Shown: positions 1 through 7,509, counted from the first letter of the stretch. The stretch: 9,739 nucleotides of DNA from Pseudomonadota bacterium (GCA_021811225.1 JAJZPJ010000097.1:1-9739), one strand, 5' to 3'. Notes: a model not told the origin generated them from the sequence alone. Numbers and translations: made by a program.

Positions 1-822
1 CGCGGCCTGGACGCCCTGCTGGCCGCCAATGCCGGCGCCGAGACGTCGCGCCAGGATACGCTCGCGGTCACCGCCCTGCAGCCGGGCAAGTACCAGCCGC
101 GCACGCGCATGGACCAGGATTCGCTGAACGAGCTGGCGGCCTCGATCAAGGCCCAGGGGGTGATGCAGCCGATCCTGGTGCGGCCGGTGGGCGGCGGCCG
201 CTACGAGATCATCGCCGGCGAGCGGCGCTGGCGCGCCGCCCAGCTCGCGGGCATGAGCGAGGTGCCGGCGCTGGTGCGCGACATCGCCGACGAGGCGGCG
301 CTGGCGATGTCCTTGATCGAGAACATCCAGCGCGAGAACCTGAATCCGCTGGAAGAGGCCGCCGGCATCCAGCGCCTGATCGACGAGTTCGGCATGACCC
401 ACCAGCAGGCGGCCGACGCCGTCGGCCGCTCGCGCCCGGCGGCGAGCAACCTGTTGCGCCTGCTGCATCTGGCCAAGCCGGTGCAGGAATGCCTGTTCGC
501 CGGCGAACTCGACATGGGCCACGCCCGCGCGCTGCTGTCGTTGCCCAAGGCGGATCAGGCGCGGCTCGCGGTGCAGGTGGTGCACAAGGGTCTGTCGGTG
601 CGCGAGACGGAGCGGCTGGTCGGGCGCGAACTCAACCCGCCAGCCAAGAAGGGCTCGACCGCCAAAGCCGATCGCGATCTGCTGCGCCTGGAGGAGGAAC
701 TCGCCGACGCCATCGGCGCCCCGGTCAAATTCTCCGCCGGCAGGAACGGCGCCGGCCGGCTGACGATCAACTACGGCAGCCTGGAACAGCTGGACGGAAT
801 CATCGAGCGCCTGCGCGGCTGA
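1..822 (+). CDS. parB: Chromosome-partitioning protein ParB, N-terminus cut by window edge
   Basis: ParB is the CTP-dependent DNA clamp that loads at parS sites and works with the ATPase ParA to segregate the chromosome origin. The open frame runs from base 1 without a stop, and its first residues (RGLDALL) match the conserved extreme N-terminus of the family (GLGRGLDALL), so only a few residues are missing; the ATG at 109 is internal. In the visible 273 residues, GERRWRA (73-79) is the CTP-binding motif. ENIQRENLNPLEEA (107-120) is the second conserved box. A helix-turn-helix region follows (about 130-160, including HQQAADAVGRSRPAASN), and the C-terminal 50 residues (INYGSLEQLDGIIERLRG at the end) fit the dimerisation domain. 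parA is expected just upstream, outside the window. No parS site is visible here. The family assignment is firm; a plasmid-type ParB is less likely given the adjacent atp operon. Confidence 0.95.
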   Translation, partial: RGLDALLAANAGAETSRQDTLAVTALQPGKYQPRTRMDQDSLNELAASIKAQGVMQPILVRPVGGGRYEIIAGERRWRAAQLAGMSEVPALVRDIADEAALAMSLIENIQRENLNPLEEAAGIQRLIDEFGMTHQQAADAVGRSRPAASNLLRLLHLAKPVQECLFAGELDMGHARALLSLPKADQARLAVQVVHKGLSVRETERLVGRELNPPAKKGSTAKADRDLLRLEEELADAIGAPVKFSAGRNGAGRLTINYGSLEQLDGIIERLRG

Positions 823-843
823 GTCCCGCAAGGCCGAACCCCG

Positions 844-882
844 TTCACCTCCTTCCCCGGGAAGGGTGACGGGGGGAAGGTC
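844..882. repeat. 39-bp GC-rich intergenic repeat, copy 1
   Basis: This matches the second copy at 952-990 at 36 of 39 positions by eye, with differences at 844, 850 and 867, in direct orientation 108 bp apart. The core CCTTCCCCGGGAAGG is a near-perfect palindrome, and the 3' part is a run of G (GACGGGGGGAAGG). It sits 21 bp after the parB stop and looks like a REP-type dispersed intergenic element, but its genome copy number cannot be judged from this window. Confidence 0.75.
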
Positions 883-943
883 GGCCCCGCCGCCGGGCCG
901 CCCTAAGGCGGGGCCAGCGTCACGCACGGAGCCCCGCAGGGGC
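883..943. terminator. Pair of GC hairpins between convergent genes, possible bidirectional terminator
   Basis: Two hairpins are visible between the 39-bp repeats. The first has perfect 9-bp arms, GGCCCCGCC (883-891) and GGCGGGGCC (907-915), with a 15-nt loop. The second has arms GCCCC (931-935) and GGGGC (939-943) with a GCA loop. They lie in the only spacer between parB (+) and the UMF1 gene (-), where transcription from both sides must stop. Neither hairpin has a U tract, so a classical intrinsic terminator is not proven; they could simply be part of the repeat element. Confidence 0.4.
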
Positions 944-951
944 GAACCTTA

Positions 952-990
952 GTCACCCCCTTCCCCGGGAAGGGGGACGGGGGGAAGGTC
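952..990. repeat. 39-bp GC-rich intergenic repeat, copy 2
   Basis: This is the direct repeat of 844-882. In this copy the palindrome is longer: GTC-A-CCCCCTTCCC pairs with GGGAAGGGGGAC (12 bp with one bulged A and almost no loop). It ends 6 bp before the complement of the UMF1 stop codon at 997-999, so it lies in the 3' untranslated region of that gene. Confidence 0.75.
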
Positions 991-996
991 TACTAT

Positions 997-2304
997 CTAC
1001 CCAGCCGCCTGCGCCGCGCGCCGGCCGCGCTCCAGGTCGATGCCCGAGAGCAGCAGCAGGCCGACGACGAAGTAGCTGCCGGTCGCGAGAATCGCCAGAC
1101 GGTGGTCGCCGTCGGTGAGCCAGGTGACCAGGCCGTAGGTGAGCGGGCCGAGGATGGAGGAGAGCTTCACCGCCAGCCCCCACAGGCCGAAGAATTCGCC
1201 CCGCCGCGTCGCCGGACTGAGCACCGCGATCGCGGCGCGTGCCGCCGACTGGCTGGCCCCGAGGCAGATCCCGGCGAGCACGGCGGCGGCCCAGAAGCGC
1301 GAGGCGCCGTCGGCCGACCAGGCGAGCAGAATCATCGCGATCCAGCCGACCAGCGTCAGGGCTATGCTGCGGATGTGGCCGAGGCGGTCCTGCAGGTAAC
1401 CGAAGGCGAACGCGCCGACCGCGGCCATCAGATTGACCACCACGATCAGCACCAGCGTCTGCTGGGTCGTGAATTTCATCGCCTCCTGGGCATAGACGGC
1501 GGCCAGCGTGATCACCGCCTGGATGCCCGCCTGGTAGAACACGATGCACACCAGCAGACGGCGCAGGTCGGCGAAGTCCTGCGCCCGGCGCAGGGTTTCC
1601 GCGAGGCGGGCGAAGGTGTCGGCAACCCAGCCGCGCGGCAGCCCGCCGCTCTGGGGCAGGGCGCGCTCCCGCAGCCAGAGGAAGGTGGGTACGCTGGACA
1701 ACGCGAACAGCGCCGCGGTGATCAGCATCGAGACCGGCACGAAGTTGGTGGCGCCCAGGCCCCGTGCCTGCGCCCAGGCTATGTAGGCGAGGCAGGCGCC
1801 GAGGCTGATCAGGCCGCCCATGTAGCCCAGGCTCCAGCCCCAGCCGGAAACGGTGCCGACGCCGTCCTCGTGGGCCAGCTCCGGCAGGAAGGCGGCGATC
1901 AGGTTCTCGCCGCTGCCGTAGAAAAAATTCGACAGCACCACGAACAGCACCGCGACGCCGAGATCGCCGGGGCCGGAGAGCGCCAGGCCGGCGGTGCACA
2001 GCACGCAGCCGACGGTGGTGATGAGCAGCAGCTTTTTCTTGGCGGCGTGCAGGTCGGCCCAGGCGCCGAAGAGCGGCGCGGAGATCATGATCAGGGCGTA
2101 GGAGAGGGCGAGCGCCGCGGTCCAGGCGAAGGTCGCCCAGGGCGCGTCGCCGGCGACGACGGAAACGAAGTAGGCGTTGAACAGCGCCGTGATGACCACC
2201 GTGGTGTAACCGGAATTGGCGAAGTCGTACATCGCCCAGGCCCAGACCTCGCGGCCCGTGGCGTTGTGGGCGAGGAGCCTGGCGGCGGGTTTTGAATTTT
2301 CCAT
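997..2304 (-). CDS. UMF1/Atg22-family major facilitator transporter
   Basis: This is a 435-residue polytopic inner-membrane protein that resembles the UMF1 branch of the major facilitator superfamily (vacuole effluxer Atg22-like). The sequence evidence is the N-terminal signature WAWAMYDFANSGYTTV (21-36), the segment NFFYGSGENLIAAFLPELA (126-144), GWGWSLGYMGG (154-164), and a late RRGEFFGLWGL segment followed by a conserved lysine and SS..GP. Hydrophobic stretches across the length are compatible with about 12 membrane helices. A charged loop in the middle (about residues 212-240) probably divides the two six-helix halves. The substrate is unknown; eukaryotic Atg22 has been linked to amino acid export, but that does not settle bacterial members. 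The gene is convergent with parB and divergent from the atp operon. The chosen ATG has no Shine-Dalgarno sequence upstream and an AT-rich promoter-like block directly before it. The next in-frame Met is codon 25, inside the conserved signature, so the ATG at 2304 is the best start. Confidence 0.88.
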   Translation of the reverse strand: MENSKPAARLLAHNATGREVWAWAMYDFANSGYTTVVITALFNAYFVSVVAGDAPWATFAWTAALALSYALIMISAPLFGAWADLHAAKKKLLLITTVGCVLCTAGLALSGPGDLGVAVLFVVLSNFFYGSGENLIAAFLPELAHEDGVGTVSGWGWSLGYMGGLISLGACLAYIAWAQARGLGATNFVPVSMLITAALFALSSVPTFLWLRERALPQSGGLPRGWVADTFARLAETLRRAQDFADLRRLLVCIVFYQAGIQAVITLAAVYAQEAMKFTTQQTLVLIVVVNLMAAVGAFAFGYLQDRLGHIRSIALTLVGWIAMILLAWSADGASRFWAAAVLAGICLGASQSAARAAIAVLSPATRRGEFFGLWGLAVKLSSILGPLTYGLVTWLTDGDHRLAILATGSYFVVGLLLLSGIDLERGRRAAQAAG

Positions 2305-2339
2305 ATGAATATTATAATTATCAATTATTTATTTCTGCC
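2305..2339 (-). promoter_or_regulatory. AT-rich candidate promoter of the UMF1 transporter gene
   Basis: Read on the minus strand, a perfect TATAAT (2316 down to 2311) ends six bases before the ATG (2304-2302), so transcription would begin at or next to the start codon. No good -35 hexamer lies 16-18 bp upstream; the 17-bp position reads GGCAGA. An alternative reading uses TTGATA (2324-2319) as the -35 with GAAAAT 17 bp on, which would start transcription inside the gene. The block 2303-2335 is almost pure A/T in an otherwise GC-rich region. Confidence 0.4.
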
Positions 2340-2379
2340 GCCCGGCGGCCGCACGGGTTGTCGCGATGCAATATCGCCA

Positions 2380-2408
2380 TTGACATAGTTTAGCCGGGAT
2401 CTTAGAAT
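2380..2408 (+). promoter_or_regulatory. Sigma70-type promoter of the atp operon
   Basis: A consensus -35 TTGACA (2380-2385) is separated by exactly 17 bp from TAGAAT (2403-2408), a 5-of-6 match to the -10 consensus. Transcription should start near 2414-2416, leaving a leader of about 70 nt to the ATG at 2485. A small inverted repeat, GCGAT-5-ATCGC (2363-2377), ends two bases upstream of the -35 and could be a regulator site. The position, directly before atpI and away from any upstream co-directional gene, fits the main promoter of the operon. Confidence 0.75.
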
Positions 2409-2443
2409 AAGGAGTTTTTTGCGGGTAATAAGGGATTTTTTGC
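2406..2443 (+). repeat. Two 17-bp direct repeats 21 bp apart at the atp transcription start
   Basis: AATAAGGAGTTTTTTGC (2406-2422) and AATAAGGGATTTTTTGC (2427-2443) match at 15 of 17 positions and begin 21 bp apart, about two turns of B-DNA. The first copy overlaps the -10 element and the expected start site. Each copy also looks like a ribosome-binding site followed by an in-frame TTG (2419 and 2440), with only four bases between. Confidence 0.6.
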
Positions 2444-2488
2444 ATCGGCCGATCGGGGCAATCAACACGATCAACAATCGGCCGATGC
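2442..2488 (+). promoter_or_regulatory. Perfect 12-bp inverted repeat in the atpI leader
   Basis: GCATCGGCCGAT (2442-2453) and ATCGGCCGATGC (2477-2488) are perfect reverse complements with a 23-nt loop, and G-T pairs could extend the stem slightly. Each arm contains the 10-bp palindrome ATCGGCCGAT, so the DNA also carries the same palindrome twice, 33 bp apart. The loop holds two ATCAACA heptamers. In RNA the right arm would cover the ATG at 2485. No U tract follows the hairpin, so it is not an intrinsic terminator. Confidence 0.6.
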
Positions 2489-2874
2489 GGGCAGATAGGC
2501 GGGAGGGGTTCCGTCTGAGCGCAACGGTGGCTGGAATGTTCAAGGCGATCCTCCTGCAAGCGGCTATGGTGCTCGTGGCGGCGGTGATTGCGGCGGCATT
2601 CTTCGGGATGCGCAGCGCGGCCTCTCTGCTGATCGGCGGCGGCGCGTACCTGGTGCCGAACTTGTTGTTCGTCGTGCGTCTGCAGGCGGCGGCGATCAGC
2701 GGCCGCGCCAACGCGGCGAGTTTTTTCGTCGGCGAGCTGGTCAAGGTCGTCGCGACGGTGGGGATGTTGGTGGGCGCGCAGATGATGGTACCCGACCTGC
2801 AGTGGATCGCGCTGGTGGTCGGATTGTTCGTGGCGCTCAAGGCGAATTTGTTGGCTTTATTGTTGAAAAATTGA
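2485..2874 (+). CDS. atpI: F1Fo ATP synthase assembly protein AtpI
   Basis: AtpI is a small membrane protein encoded first in many atp operons; in some bacteria it helps assemble the c-ring, and in E. coli it is dispensable. With this start it is 129 residues, close to E. coli AtpI (126). Four hydrophobic segments are visible at about 20-40, 46-66, 79-100 and 106-127. The family-like pieces are KAILLQ (20-25), IGGGAYLVPNLLFVVRL (50-66) and SFFVGELVKVV (79-89). The start is uncertain. The open frame reaches back to a TTG at 2419, which lies at the expected transcription start. The ATG at 2485 has no ribosome-binding site and lies in a hairpin arm. A GGGAGGGG at 2501-2508 is well placed only for a CTG at 2515. 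GTG 2527 and ATG 2536 (preceded by GGTGG) are further options that keep all four membrane segments. The stop is 2 bp before atpB. Confidence 0.85.
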   Translation: MRADRREGFRLSATVAGMFKAILLQAAMVLVAAVIAAAFFGMRSAASLLIGGGAYLVPNLLFVVRLQAAAISGRANAASFFVGELVKVVATVGMLVGAQMMVPDLQWIALVVGLFVALKANLLALLLKN

Positions 2875-2876
2875 TC

Positions 2877-3713
2877 ATGACTATCGGACCCGCAGCTGAA
2901 GCACCGACCGCCTCTGAATACATCGTTCATCACCTGACCCAGCTGACGAACACCGGCGTCAGGCAGACGCACATCATCGACTTCTCGCTGATCAACATCG
3001 ACACCATGGTCTTTTCGCTGGCCATGGGTCTCGCCGCCCTGCTGATCATGATGCTGGTGGCGCGTCGGGCCACCTCGGGCGTTCCCGGCCGCCTGCAGGC
3101 GGCGGTCGAGATCGTGGTCGACATGGTCGAATCCCAGTCCAAGGCCATCGTGCACGGCGACCGCAGCTTCATCGCGCCGCTGGCGCTGACCGTATTCGTC
3201 TGGGTATTCTTCATGAACGCCCTCGACCTCCTGCCGGTCGATCTGCTGCCGCGCATCTGGCAGCAGGCGAGCGGCAATCCGCACGCCTTCCTGCGCATCG
3301 TGCCGACGGCCGACCTCAACGGTACCCTGGGCATGTCGATGGGCGTGCTGCTGCTGATGTTCTGGTACAACATCAAGATCAAGGGCTTCGGCGGATTCGT
3401 CCATGAGCTGTTCGCGGCGCCCTTCGGCGACAAGATCATCCTCTATCCCTTCAACCTGCTGCTCAACATCATCGAGTTCGCCGCAAAGTCGATCTCGCTG
3501 GGCATGCGGTTGTTCGGCAACATGTACGCGGGCGAACTGATCTTCATGCTGATCGCGCTGCTCGGTGCGACGGCGACCTGGTGGGGCATCGGCATGCACC
3601 TGATCGCGGGCACCGTCTGGGCGATTTTCCATATCCTGATCATCACCCTGCAGGCCTTCATCTTCATGATGCTGACCCTGGTGTATATCGGCCAGGCGCA
3701 CGAGAGTCACTGA
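2877..3713 (+). CDS. atpB: ATP synthase Fo subunit a
   Basis: Subunit a is the membrane stator that provides the two proton half-channels beside the c-ring. This 278-residue protein has the expected helices and key residues: Arg211 in SLGMRLFGNMYAGEL (207-221), equivalent to the essential Arg210 of E. coli; Glu220; and Gln260 in the last helix (ITLQAFIFMMLT). The N-terminal segment ASEYIVHHLT is typical of proteobacterial AtpB. The open frame extends to a GTG at 2802, inside atpI, but homology begins after the ATG at 2877, so the latter is chosen. There is no Shine-Dalgarno sequence before this ATG, and it lies 2 bp after the atpI stop (TGATCATG). Translation by coupling to atpI is therefore likely. 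Confidence 0.97.
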   Translation: MTIGPAAEAPTASEYIVHHLTQLTNTGVRQTHIIDFSLINIDTMVFSLAMGLAALLIMMLVARRATSGVPGRLQAAVEIVVDMVESQSKAIVHGDRSFIAPLALTVFVWVFFMNALDLLPVDLLPRIWQQASGNPHAFLRIVPTADLNGTLGMSMGVLLLMFWYNIKIKGFGGFVHELFAAPFGDKIILYPFNLLLNIIEFAAKSISLGMRLFGNMYAGELIFMLIALLGATATWWGIGMHLIAGTVWAIFHILIITLQAFIFMMLTLVYIGQAHESH

Positions 3714-3765
3714 TTCATCCATTTCTTTTTATTTCAATCGTCAATCTTATCGACAAGGAGTCGTC
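3714..3765 (+). promoter_or_regulatory. U-rich translation-initiation region of atpE
   Basis: This 52-bp atpB-atpE spacer is one of the longest in the operon. Bases 3716-3750 are strongly pyrimidine- and A/T-rich, with a TTTCTTTTTATTTC core and almost no G. A strong AAGGAG (3755-3760) follows, five bases before the ATG. In E. coli a U-rich enhancer before atpE raises translation so that enough c subunits are made per complex. A similar role here is inferred from position and composition. Confidence 0.5.
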
Positions 3766-4017
3766 ATGGAACAAGTTCTCGGTTTTGTCGCACTGGCCGC
3801 CGGCCTGATCATCGGTCTGGGCGCCGTCGGCGCCTGTATCGGCATCGGCATCATGGGCAGCAAGTTTCTCGAAGCCTCGGCCCGCCAGCCAGAATTGATG
3901 AACGCATTGCAGACCAAGATGTTCCTGCTCGCCGGTCTGATCGATGCCGCGTTCCTGATCGGCGTCGGTATCGCGATGATGTTCGCCTTCGCCAACCCGT
4001 TCATCATCGTCAAATAA
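3766..4017 (+). CDS. atpE: ATP synthase Fo subunit c
   Basis: Subunit c forms the rotating ring that carries protons across the membrane. The 83-residue protein is a two-helix hairpin: a glycine-rich first helix (about 5-31, GLIIGLGAVGACIGIGIMG), the polar loop Arg40-Gln41-Pro42 that contacts the F1 stalk, and a second helix (about 53-77). The ion-binding carboxylate is Asp60 in AGLIDAAFLIGVG, equivalent to E. coli Asp61. It is followed by Ala, and the Gln and Glu-Ser ligands of Na+-type rings are absent, so proton coupling is expected. The start is well supported by AAGGAG five bases upstream and by the usual length of the family. The gene follows atpB, as in nearly all proteobacterial atp operons. 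Confidence 0.97.
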   Translation: MEQVLGFVALAAGLIIGLGAVGACIGIGIMGSKFLEASARQPELMNALQTKMFLLAGLIDAAFLIGVGIAMMFAFANPFIIVK

Positions 4018-4048
4018 TCGCCACCCTTACGCTTTAAGGAGCGAAACC

Positions 4049-4519
4049 GTGAATCTGAACGCAACGCTGTTCGCTCAGCTCGCTGTGTTCTTCATTCTGG
4101 CGTGGTTCACGATGAAATTCGTGTGGCCCCCCATCATGAAGGCCCTGGATGAGCGTGCGCAGAAAATCACCGACGGGCTCGCGGCCGCCGACAAGGCGAA
4201 GAACGATCTCGTCCTGACCGAGAGGAAGGTCATCGAGGAGATGCGCAAGGCGCGGGAATCAGCCACCGAAGTTCGGGCCAACGCCGACCGGCAGGGCGCG
4301 CAACTGCTCGAGGAGGCGCGTCTCGAAGCCAATCGCATCGTCGCCCAGGCGCGCGAAGCCGCCGAAGGCGAGGCCGCCATCGCCGCCCAGCGCGCCAAGG
4401 AGGCGCTGCGCGAGCAGGTCGCCCAGTTGGCCGTGGCCGGCGCGGAGCGCATCCTGCGTCGCGAGATCAACCCCCAGGTGCACGCCGAGTTGCTGGCCAA
4501 CCTGAAAGCGGAGTTGTGA
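4049..4519 (+). CDS. atpF: ATP synthase Fo subunit b
   Basis: Subunit b dimers form the peripheral stalk that holds alpha3beta3 still while the rotor turns. The protein is 156 residues, the same length as E. coli b, and starts almost identically (MNLNAT). One N-terminal membrane helix spans about 5-24. KFVWPPIMKALDERAQKI (23-40) includes Arg36, which is conserved at the membrane boundary. The rest, up to about 140, is a charged, alanine-rich coiled coil. VAQLAVAGAERILRREI near the C-terminus is the delta-binding region. The start codon is GTG, supported by AAGGAG (4036-4041) seven bases upstream and by alignment to the family N-terminus. A 31-bp spacer separates it from atpE, and its stop is 6 bp before atpH. 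Confidence 0.96.
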   Translation: MNLNATLFAQLAVFFILAWFTMKFVWPPIMKALDERAQKITDGLAAADKAKNDLVLTERKVIEEMRKARESATEVRANADRQGAQLLEEARLEANRIVAQAREAAEGEAAIAAQRAKEALREQVAQLAVAGAERILRREINPQVHAELLANLKAEL

Positions 4520-4525
4520 TCCGCC

Positions 4526-5062
4526 ATGGCTGAGAACGTCACCCTGGCGCGACCGTATGCAGAAGCCGCCTTTCAGCTGGCCCGGGAGTCCAAGGAATTG
4601 CCCGCCTGGGCCGACGCCATCGAACGCATGGCGGCGGTAGCCGCAGACCCGGAGATGCGCGCCTGCATCGACAATCCGCGCCTGCCGTCCCAGGAATTGG
4701 CCCGGTTTTTTCTCGGCGTCGTCGGCGACGGCCTGCCGGTCGAACAGCAGAATTTCGTTCGGGTCCTGATAGACAACGACCGTCTCGGCGTTCTGCCGGA
4801 AATCTGCGGCTTGTTTACCGAGCTCAAGAACGGTTTCGAGGGCACCAAGGAAGCGCAGATCGCCTCGGCCTTCCCGCTCGACGCCGCCGCCATCGCGAAT
4901 CTCGAGGCGGAACTCGAACGCCGTTTCCAGTGCAAGATCCAGGCATCCGTCAGCATCGATCCGGAACTGATCGGCGGCGTGCGCATCGCCGTCGGCGACC
5001 AGGTGATCGACGCGTCGGTCCGCGGCAAGCTCGCCGCCATGAGCGCCGCGCTACAGAATTAG
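4526..5062 (+). CDS. atpH: ATP synthase F1 subunit delta
   Basis: Delta (OSCP family) sits on top of F1 and joins it to the b-subunit stalk. The 178-residue length matches the family (E. coli 177). The N-terminal helical domain starts with LARPYAEAAFQLA (7-19), a hallmark of the family. The C-terminal signature DPELIGGVRIAVGDQVIDASVRGKL (about 145-169) is complete. The ATG lies 6 bp after the atpF stop. The only purine-rich element is GGAG about 12 bases upstream, at the end of atpF, so translational coupling is more likely than strong independent initiation. The TAG stop overlaps the AGGAG ribosome-binding site of atpA. Confidence 0.96.
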   Translation: MAENVTLARPYAEAAFQLARESKELPAWADAIERMAAVAADPEMRACIDNPRLPSQELARFFLGVVGDGLPVEQQNFVRVLIDNDRLGVLPEICGLFTELKNGFEGTKEAQIASAFPLDAAAIANLEAELERRFQCKIQASVSIDPELIGGVRIAVGDQVIDASVRGKLAAMSAALQN

Positions 5063-5072
5063 GAGTTATCTC

Positions 5073-6611
<1,539 letters not shown>

Positions 6612-6639
6612 TGCCTGACCCGGATGAACGGAGCTGACC

Positions 6640-7509
6640 ATGGCTAGCGGCAAGGAAATACGCACCAAAATCCTGAGCGTGCAGAACACGCGCAAGATCA
6701 CCAAGGCGATGGAGATGGTCGCGGCCTCGAAAATGCGCAAGGCACAGGAGCGCATGAAGGCCGCCCGCCCCTACGGCGACAAGGTCAGGCAGATCGCCGC
6801 CAACCTGTCGCAGGCCAACTCGGAGTACCGGCACCCGTTTCTCGCCAAGATAGACAAGGTCGGCCGCGCCGGCCTCATCGTCGTCACCACCGACAAGGGT
6901 CTGTGCGGCGGCCTCAACACCAACGTCTTGAGGCTGGCGCTGGCCCGGATCAAGGAGTGGGAGACCGCCGGGGTCAGGGACATCAGCGTCACCTGCGTCG
7001 GCAACAAGGGCCTGGGCTTCATGCAGCGCCTGGGCGCCAAGGTGGTGTCGAAGGTCACCGCGATCGGCGACACGCCGCACCTGGAGAAGCTGATCGGTCC
7101 GATCAAGGTGCTGCTCGACGCATATACCGCGGGCGAGCTGGACGTCGTCCACATCGCCTACACCCGCTTCGTGAACACCATGAAGCAGGAACCGGTGCTG
7201 GAACAACTGTTGCCGCTCACCGGCGAGCGGCTGCGTCCCGACCAGGAGCACAGCTGGGACTATCTCTACGAGCCCGATTCGCAGACGGTGATCGACGATC
7301 TGCTGGTGCGCTACGTCGAGGCGCTGGTGTACCAGTCGGTGGCGGAGAACATGGCCTCCGAGCAGTCGGCGCGGATGGTGGCGATGAAGGCCGCCTCGGA
7401 CAACGCCGGCACGGTCATCAGGGACCTGCAGATGGTCTATAACAAGACCCGCCAGGCCGCCATCACCAAGGAAATCGCCGAGATCGTCGGCGGTGCCGCG
7501 GCGGTTTGA
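6640..7509 (+). CDS. atpG: ATP synthase F1 subunit gamma
   Basis: Gamma is the central rotating shaft that couples ring rotation to catalysis. The 289-residue protein has the long N-terminal helix with KITKAMEMVAASKMRKAQ (19-36), the DKGLCGGLN signature (85-93), and the C-terminal helix EQSARMVAMKAASDNA (241-256) followed by YNKTRQAAITKEIAEIVGG (267-285). These are the two helices of the coiled coil. GGAG (6630-6633) is six bases before the ATG, in a 28-bp spacer after atpA. The last codons (VGGAAAV and stop) form the start of a tandem repeat that continues into the spacer, so the C-terminal tail lies inside duplicated DNA. The protein itself appears complete. Confidence 0.98.
   Translation: MASGKEIRTKILSVQNTRKITKAMEMVAASKMRKAQERMKAARPYGDKVRQIAANLSQANSEYRHPFLAKIDKVGRAGLIVVTTDKGLCGGLNTNVLRLALARIKEWETAGVRDISVTCVGNKGLGFMQRLGAKVVSKVTAIGDTPHLEKLIGPIKVLLDAYTAGELDVVHIAYTRFVNTMKQEPVLEQLLPLTGERLRPDQEHSWDYLYEPDSQTVIDDLLVRYVEALVYQSVAENMASEQSARMVAMKAASDNAGTVIRDLQMVYNKTRQAAITKEIAEIVGGAAAV

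Noticed and set aside
1..996. parS site near parB
   Set aside because: No TGTTTCACGTGAAACA-like 16-mer was found here or elsewhere in the window.
2419..2484. TTG at 2419 (or 2440) as the atpI start, giving up to 151 residues
   Set aside because: The AAGGAG before 2419 lies at or upstream of the expected transcription start, the spacing is short, and the added residues do not resemble AtpI N-termini.
2442..2488. Leader hairpin as an intrinsic terminator or attenuator
   Set aside because: The T run (2436-2441) precedes the hairpin on the plus strand, and no U tract follows it in either direction.
2802..2876. GTG at 2802 as the atpB start
   Set aside because: It would overlap atpI by over 70 bp and add residues with no resemblance to subunit a; the ATG at 2877 fits the family.
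3766..4017. Na+-coupled c-ring
   Set aside because: The ion site is Asp60-Ala61 and the Gln/Glu-Ser ligand pattern of Na+ rings is missing, so proton coupling is expected.
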